Shown piece by piece: positions 49,809 through 54,146 of a stretch of DNA of 54,146 nucleotides. Each line of letters starts with the position of its first letter. Within the stretch, counting starts at the first letter, position 1. The stretch is from Candidatus Shapirobacteria bacterium (GTDB lineage: Bacteria; Patescibacteriota; Microgenomatia; UBA12405; UBA6130), in NCBI GenBank assembly GCA_027039485.1, contig JALWDZ010000005.1, positions 1-54,146 of the forward strand, read 5' to 3'. The position numbers were made by a program, and so were the translations under genes. The notes beneath the pieces are model-generated. The model worked only from the letters and a program-made list of their open reading frames with translations, searched no databases and was not told where the DNA came from.

Positions 49809-49895
49809 GCGGATTCTCCTTAAAAATTAACGGGTTTAAGACAACACCGAGGGCATGATCACCAATATTTAACCACACCCTCGGCTGGCTGTCAA
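49809..49895 (-). promoter_or_regulatory. rho promoter and leader with inverted repeat around the -10
   Basis: Minus strand TTGACA (49890-49895), 17-bp spacer, TTAAAT (49867-49872), then a leader of about 50 nt with SD AAGGAGA. A perfect 7-bp inverted repeat CCGAGGG/CCCTCGG (arms 49847-49853 and 49878-49884) encloses the -10, a layout suited to an operator. Confidence 0.6.
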
Positions 49896-49904
49896 ATGGA
49901 ACTT

Positions 49905-50304
49905 GGAACTCGGTATTCCGTCACCCCGAGGGGCGGATGCATGAAAAAGGAAACCGGGGCATCAGGTTAACTCTCTTTTTTTTCTTTCTCTTTCTCTTTT
50001 TTTCTTTCCCTGTTATTCTGATCTCTGATTCTCTTTCCCTGATTACCTGATTTTTCCTGATATTCTATATTATTTAATCTTCTTCTCTTTACTAAGTTCT
50101 GAGCTCCGAGCTCCAAGCTCTGAATTCCGAGTTCTAAGCTCTAAGTTCTAAGTTCTGAATATCTAGGATTTGGGTCATTAGAATTTAGAATTTGCTTGAC
50201 CTAGTTCCTAGCTCCTCCAACCTAGCTCCATTTCAACTTTTCACTTTCCACTTCTTTTTCACTTTGCACTTTACACTTTTAATTTTTCCTAGTCCCTAAT
50301 TCCA
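49905..50304. repeat. Intergenic repeat mosaic R6
   Basis: GCATGAAAAAGGAAACCGG, CATCAGGTTAACTC, a long TC-rich run (about 49972-50010), CCCTGATTACCTGATTTTTC and CTGATATTCTA (about 50038-50067), AAGTTCTGAGCTCCGAGCTC units (about 50093-50160), GGATTTGGGTCATTAG, then CACTT-rich and CTAGCTCC segments to 50300. Closely matches the reverse complement of R7. No gene is visible. Confidence 0.8.
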
Positions 50305-50305
50305 A

Positions 50306-52291
50306 TCACGGTGTCGGGCTGACGGTGATTTGGGGCGCTGCTTCCCGGGAAAGCTGAATTGGGGTCACCACCGGGCTGGGCACCGGGGTTGGCAACGAAA
50401 GCTGTTTCGGCTTAGCTGCTTTGCTCGTTTCCTTCGTCTTTTTCCCCAATAACTTTTGCCATTCTTCAAGTTCCTTCTTAGCTTTTTGGTAATCCGGGCT
50501 GTTGACGTCAACCAAAGATACTGCCTGCTTTAACCGTTGAACCGCCGCCGCCAGCTTTTTCTGCTGCTTCAATGACCAGGCCCAATTGTACCAGCCATTA
50601 GCCCAATCGGGTTTCAAATTAACTGCCGCCTGAAAAATCCGCTCCGCTTGGTCATATTGGCCCAAACTATAATAAATACCTCCCAATCTCAGCCGCAGGC
50701 GGGGATCCAAGGGATTAAGGCTAATTGTTTGTTGGTAGGCGGCTATGGCCCATTGGTCAGCCCCCTTTGCCAAATTAATGAGCTGCCGGTAAGTTTGGGC
50801 TAAATTTTGCCAGGCTAAAAAGCTGCGCGGCTCTAGCGCCACTCCGGCCTTAGCCTCAGCGATAGCCTCCTGGACCAATGCCGTTAAAGTTTGTTTATCT
50901 TTATCGTTAAGATCTTTCCCCTGTCGGACTAAAGCCGCTACCAAAGCTAGGTCTGTCTGGCTCCGCCCCAACCGATAGGCTAAAACAAACCGGTTATAGC
51001 GGACAGCTTGCCGCTGAAATCGATAAGCCGCGGTGCCATCATTGCGATTAATAGCCGCCAAAGACTTAACAAACCAATATTCGGCAATTAAGCCTCGCCC
51101 CAAGAAGTAACCCAAGCCAGCGACTAGCAGCACCGTTCCTAAGGCAATACCCCGCCGGGCCCATTCCGGCCAATTCGCCTTTATCTCTCTTTCGGAGACT
51201 AACAAACTAGCTAAGAAAACTAACAGCCAAAGCAAAACCGGCCCCATCGGCAATGCCAGCTCTACGACTATTAAGAAAAGCAGGATCCAGCTAAGAGGGC
51301 TACCCTTTTGCTGCCGCCAAAGCCGCCAGACGGCGATCAGGAACCAGGCCCAGAAAACTAGACCCAAAAGGCCAATTTCCGTCCAAATATGGAACCAAAG
51401 GTTTGCCGGTTGGGAAAAAAGCAAATTCCAATTCTTGCTCTGATTGAATTGTAACGGCCGGTAGGCAGCAAAAGCATTGCTAAAATTAGCCGGACCAACT
51501 CCAAAAAGCGGCTTATTTTTCAAACTTTCCACAGCAATTGCCCAGGACGGCTGAAAACCCAAGAGTTGCGGCCGGTGTTGGTAAAGCTGGTAAGCCTCGA
51601 CGCCCCCGCCAACAAGAAAAACAAAAGCCAACCCTAAGGCAATTAGGTTAGTCTTTTGCCAAAGGCGGTGCTCATTTTGGCGGCCAACGCTAACTAATTT
51701 TTGGAGCCAGAAAAGAAAAAGGGCGGCTAGAAAAACTAAAGTCATCAGGGCCGAACCCAAAGGTGACCAAAAAGGCCCGCCGATTACAAAAGGATGGGCT
51801 GCACCCAAAACATGAAGGGGATAGAACTTTGGCGGCAAAACAAAAAGAGTTATTGTCACTAGCGCCAGCAAAAGGCCGGCGGCGCTTAAAACGGCCATTA
51901 CTTTTTGCAGCTGGCGGCGCCAACCAGTTTGCCAGAAAAGAAAGACAAAGATAAGGCTCAAGGCAATAACCCACCAGGGGTTCACCTCCCAAAGACTGCG
52001 GACCCGCACCCCGCTGCCGGCCAAAAACCAACTTATTAAACCCCAAATTACCAAAAGTAAAAGAGGAGTTAGGTTACGAGGAAGAAAAACCTTCCTTTCC
52101 CCCTCTAAAAATCCCAATCCCCAAACCAAAAGGCCCAAGAGGTCAATTGCCATTAAGAAAACTAATTTTCCGCCCAAAATAGGCTGCCGCAACCAGGGCC
52201 AGAAGAAGAGGGGCAAAAGGAAAAGCGCCAATCCCATTAAGCCAAAAAGAATTTGGTCGGCCAGCAATTTTTTCTCTTTTATTAATTCCAT
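50306..52291 (-). CDS. O-antigen ligase-like membrane protein with C-terminal TPR domain
   Basis: WaaL/O-antigen-polymerase-like protein that may join or polymerise lipid-linked glycans. 661 residues: about twelve helices in the first 420, a periplasmic-loop motif LFGVGPANFSNAFAAYRP (GxGxxNF, typical of Wzy_C proteins), and WFHIWTEIGLLGLVFW after it; then TPR repeats (SFLAWQNLAQTYRQL, PRLRLRLGGIYYSLGQYD, WANGWYNWAWSLKQQKKLA) and a Pro/Thr/Val tail. ATG 52291 is chosen over TTG 52330: a consensus promoter overlaps the intervening codons. Confidence 0.87.
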   Translation of the reverse strand: MELIKEKKLLADQILFGLMGLALFLLPLFFWPWLRQPILGGKLVFLMAIDLLGLLVWGLGFLEGERKVFLPRNLTPLLLLVIWGLISWFLAGSGVRVRSLWEVNPWWVIALSLIFVFLFWQTGWRRQLQKVMAVLSAAGLLLALVTITLFVLPPKFYPLHVLGAAHPFVIGGPFWSPLGSALMTLVFLAALFLFWLQKLVSVGRQNEHRLWQKTNLIALGLAFVFLVGGGVEAYQLYQHRPQLLGFQPSWAIAVESLKNKPLFGVGPANFSNAFAAYRPLQFNQSKNWNLLFSQPANLWFHIWTEIGLLGLVFWAWFLIAVWRLWRQQKGSPLSWILLFLIVVELALPMGPVLLWLLVFLASLLVSEREIKANWPEWARRGIALGTVLLVAGLGYFLGRGLIAEYWFVKSLAAINRNDGTAAYRFQRQAVRYNRFVLAYRLGRSQTDLALVAALVRQGKDLNDKDKQTLTALVQEAIAEAKAGVALEPRSFLAWQNLAQTYRQLINLAKGADQWAIAAYQQTISLNPLDPRLRLRLGGIYYSLGQYDQAERIFQAAVNLKPDWANGWYNWAWSLKQQKKLAAAVQRLKQAVSLVDVNSPDYQKAKKELEEWQKLLGKKTKETSKAAKPKQLSLPTPVPSPVVTPIQLSREAAPQITVSPTP

Positions 52292-52330
52292 TGCTTCTTT
52301 CAGTGTAGAACGCTTTTTTATTCCCGTCAA
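52292..52330 (-). promoter_or_regulatory. Promoter of the O-antigen ligase-like gene
   Basis: Minus strand TTGACG (52325-52330), exactly 17 bp, TACACT (52302-52307), 10 nt to ATG 52291. It starts in the very TTG that the longest frame would use, ruling that start out. Confidence 0.7.
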
Positions 52331-52339
52331 GGGCCACCA

Positions 52340-52348
52340 TGTTAAAAT
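52340..52348 (+). promoter_or_regulatory. Extended -10 promoter of tRNA-Cys
   Basis: TGTTAAAAT, 9 nt before the tRNA 5' end, the same spacing as at tRNA-Met. Confidence 0.58.
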
Positions 52349-52357
52349 AGGAAACTA

Positions 52358-52428
52358 GGCCCGGTGGCGAAGTGGCAACGCAGCGGTCTGCAAAACCGCG
52401 ACCGCGGGTTCGAATCCCGCCCGGGCCT
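52358..52428 (+). tRNA. tRNA-Cys (GCA)
   Basis: Acceptor GGCCCGG/CCGGGCC, D arm GCGAAGTGGCAACGC, anticodon arm GCGGT-CTGCAAA-ACCGC with GCA anticodon, T arm GCGGG-TTCGAAT-CCCGC, discriminator U73. All stems pair perfectly. The 3' CCA is not encoded (CAT follows), unlike tRNA-Met in the same window. Confidence 0.95.
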
Positions 52429-52827
52429 CATATTGGAACTCGGTATTCGGAGCTTAGAACTCAGAACTTAGAACTTAGTAAGAAGAAGATTAAATAATAA
52501 TGTAGAATATCAGGAAAAATCAGGTAATCAGGGAAAGAGGATCAGAAACCAAAAGAACAGGGAAAGTTAACCTGATACCCTGGTTCCCTTTCTAAGGGTC
52601 CTTCTCCTCATCATTAGATAACCTAGCTCCATTTCATTCGGGATGACACATTGCTAAGCTCCGAGTTCCAAGCTCTAAGCTCCAATAACCTAGTTCCTAG
52701 CTCCTAGTTCCTAGTTCCCTTTTTCCCTTTCCACTTAAACTTTTCACTTTCTGAGTTCCGAGTTCCAAATTCCGAGTTCCAAATTCCGAGTTCCGAGTTC
52801 TAAGTTCTGAGCTCCGTTGTTTCCGTC
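52429..52827. repeat. Intergenic repeat mosaic R7 (inverted relative to R6)
   Basis: GAACTCAGAACTTAGAACTTAG units (about 52448-52480), TAGAATATCAGGAAAAATCAGG and GTAATCAGGGAAAGAGG (about 52502-52545), AGTTAACCTGATACCCTGG (about 52565), CTAGTTCCTAGCTCC and CACTT segments, then GAGTTCCGAGTTCCAAATTCC units to about 52815. Read in reverse complement it aligns with R6 over about 150 bp. No gene is visible. Confidence 0.8.
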
Positions 52828-52842
52828 TGTTATAATAATGGT
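52828..52842 (+). promoter_or_regulatory. Extended -10 leaderless promoter of the transketolase genes
   Basis: TGTTATAAT (TATAAT at 52831-52836), 6-nt gap AATGGT, ATG 52843. Confidence 0.65.
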
Positions 52843-53667
52843 ATGCAACGGGCACGAGCAGTTCCTAAATTAGAGCGATTGACCCGAAAGTTGCGCCGGC
52901 AAGTTTTGGATCTCATCTACCAAACCAAAGTTGGCCATCTGGCAGGCAGCCTTTCGAGCCTAGAAATTTTGGTCAGCCTCTACTTTGGCGGCATTTTGCG
53001 CTACAATGCCCGCGAGCCCCAATGGCCCGAGCGAGACCGGCTTATTGTCTCCGCCGGCCATCTCGCCCCGGCCGTTTATTCTGTCCTCGCCGCCGCCCGC
53101 TTTTTCCCCCGCCAGCAGTTGAAAAATCTTGGCCAGCTCCGCTCGCGTTTCTCAACCCACGTCCTCCGCCGTGTTCCCGGCGTTGAGTACTCTTCTGGTT
53201 TGTTAGGCCAAGGCCTAGGCGTTTCCGTGGGGTTGGCCTTAGCTCTTCGGGAAACCCGGAGCCGAGTTTTTTGCCTGATGACCGACGGTGAACAACAAGA
53301 AGGAGCAGTTTGGGAAGCGGCTATGGCCGCTGCCAAATACCGGCTTGGTAACCTGGTGGCTATTATTGACGCCAACCAGATCCAAATCGACGGCTTGGTT
53401 GACGAAATTATGCCTCTAGAAAACTTGCGTCTAAAATACGAGGCCTTTGGCTGGCGCGTTTTTGAAGCTGAAGGTAATGACTTCCGCCGCCTAATTCCTG
53501 CCTTTAGCCAAGCTTTAGAAAGCCGCCACCAACCGGCCCTCGTTCTCGCCCGCACCGTAGCCGGCAATGGCATCGCTAGCTTAGAAAACAATCCTTATTG
53601 GCACAGCCACATCCCTACCCCAAGCGAATACCAGCAAGCTGTTAGTGATTGGCAGCAATCAATATGA
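52843..53667 (+). CDS. Transketolase, N-terminal subunit
   Basis: TPP-binding half of a split transketolase (pentose phosphate pathway). 274 residues: TKVGHLAGSLSSLEILVSL, RDRLIVSAGHLAPAVYSVL, LLGQGLGVSVGLALA and MTDGEQQEGAVWEAAM, followed by IIDANQIQIDG; the DGE...N pair binds Mg-TPP. The stop overlaps the start of the C-terminal subunit (ATGA). Promoter TGTTATAAT lies 6 nt before ATG 52843. Confidence 0.93.
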   Translation: MQRARAVPKLERLTRKLRRQVLDLIYQTKVGHLAGSLSSLEILVSLYFGGILRYNAREPQWPERDRLIVSAGHLAPAVYSVLAAARFFPRQQLKNLGQLRSRFSTHVLRRVPGVEYSSGLLGQGLGVSVGLALALRETRSRVFCLMTDGEQQEGAVWEAAMAAAKYRLGNLVAIIDANQIQIDGLVDEIMPLENLRLKYEAFGWRVFEAEGNDFRRLIPAFSQALESRHQPALVLARTVAGNGIASLENNPYWHSHIPTPSEYQQAVSDWQQSI

Positions 53668-54146
53668 AAAATCAAGCCACCCGTGACGGTTTTGGTCAGG
53701 CAATTTGCCAACTGATGGCCCAAGACAAGAAAATTGTCGTTGTCACCGCTGATTTGCGCAGCTCAACCCGGGTGGCTGACTGCGCCGAAAAATTTCCCCA
53801 GCGGTTTTTTGAGGTTGGCGTGGCCGAACAAAATTTAGCTCTGGTTGCCGCCGGCTTAGCTTTGGGAGGCAAAACTGTTTTTGCTACCTCCTTCGCCTGT
53901 TTCTCGCCGGCCATCAACTGGGCCCAAATTCGTCAATCAATTTGCTTTAACCGCCTCAATGTCAAAATTGTTGGCAGCCATGCTGGCTTGGCCACCGGCC
54001 CCGATGGCGCTACCCACCAATCACTAGAAGATTTTGCCTTGACTTTGCCCTTACCCCACCTGACCGTCACTAGCGCCAGTGACGCCCAAGAAGCCCAAGA
54101 ATTAACCGCTTTCCTGGCCAACCATCCCGGCCCGGCCTATTTGCGC
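53664..54146 (+). CDS. Transketolase, C-terminal subunit (3' truncated by window end)
   Basis: Pyrimidine-binding half of the split transketolase. 161 codons are visible and the frame is open at the window edge. RDGFGQAICQLMAQDKKIV, VVTADLRSSTRVADCAEK and FFEVGVAEQNLALVAAGLA supply the catalytic Glu (VAEQN) that activates TPP; VGSHAGLATGPDGATHQSL then EDFALT is also diagnostic. ATG 53664 forms an ATGA overlap with the first subunit, so the two are made in step. Confidence 0.93.
   Translation, partial: MKNQATRDGFGQAICQLMAQDKKIVVVTADLRSSTRVADCAEKFPQRFFEVGVAEQNLALVAAGLALGGKTVFATSFACFSPAINWAQIRQSICFNRLNVKIVGSHAGLATGPDGATHQSLEDFALTLPLPHLTVTSASDAQEAQELTAFLANHPGPAYLR

Overview
The window looks like a chromosomal segment of an uncultivated Patescibacterium (Candidate Phyla Radiation, CPR), perhaps of the Microgenomates side. 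The reasons are a 16S rRNA gene with insertions and with mismatches to universal primer sites, genes packed head to tail with 1 to 11 bp overlaps (ATGA, TAATG, GTGA), many small membrane and glycan proteins, and near absence of biosynthetic enzymes. UGA is used as a stop throughout (for example at the ATGA overlaps), so this is not a UGA=Gly (code 25) lineage. The phylum call is inference; the finer placement is weak.

Layout. 0-7 kb: a 5'-truncated UvrD-type helicase fused to a RecB/AddB-like Fe-S nuclease, a FemAB-type ligase, an anchored PEBP protein, a thermonuclease and a second UvrD/PcrA helicase. 7-16 kb: envelope glycan genes (DUF2298 membrane protein, PAP2 phosphatase, LPG-synthase-like protein, GT4, two GT-C transferases, a decaprenyl-phosphoribose-synthase-like UbiA) with a family 4 uracil-DNA glycosylase between them. 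16-21 kb: a surface protein with an IPNTG tail, PilN/PilO-like proteins, MurJ and ribosomal protein S20. 21-28.5 kb: another GT-C enzyme, a processive GT2, a WecA/TagO-like transferase, a PEGA/SH3 protein, a Tic20-like protein and enolase. 28.5-32.6 kb: HSP20 and GroES-GroEL, each behind a CIRCE-type operator. 32.6-41.2 kb: a nucleotidyltransferase, an orphan sugar-binding protein, a 5'-3' exonuclease, an operon of TPR protein, VanW and MurG-like transferase, tRNA-Met(CAU), rnpA and rpmH. 41.2-45.8 kb: an ATP-grasp/retropepsin fusion with its 7TM partner, ComF, a LysM-M23 peptidase and a small membrane protein. 45.8-47.6 kb: an unlinked 16S rRNA gene. 47.6-54.1 kb: TrxB, Rho, an O-antigen-ligase/TPR protein, tRNA-Cys and a split transketolase (second subunit cut by the window edge).

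Three global features stand out. (1) About 16 genes have a -10 box ending only 4 to 9 nt before the start codon, so their mRNAs should be leaderless. Chaperonin, HSP20, Rho, Tic20-like and enolase genes have strong Shine-Dalgarno sequences instead. (2) All long non-coding gaps are built from one family of modular, partly palindromic repeats. Two gene blocks (the exonuclease gene; the O-antigen-ligase gene with tRNA-Cys) lie between inverted copies. (3) The same repeat family occupies an insertion of about 150 nt inside the 16S rRNA gene. The most interesting protein system is the amidoligase-retropepsin fusion with a UUP1-type 7TM partner.
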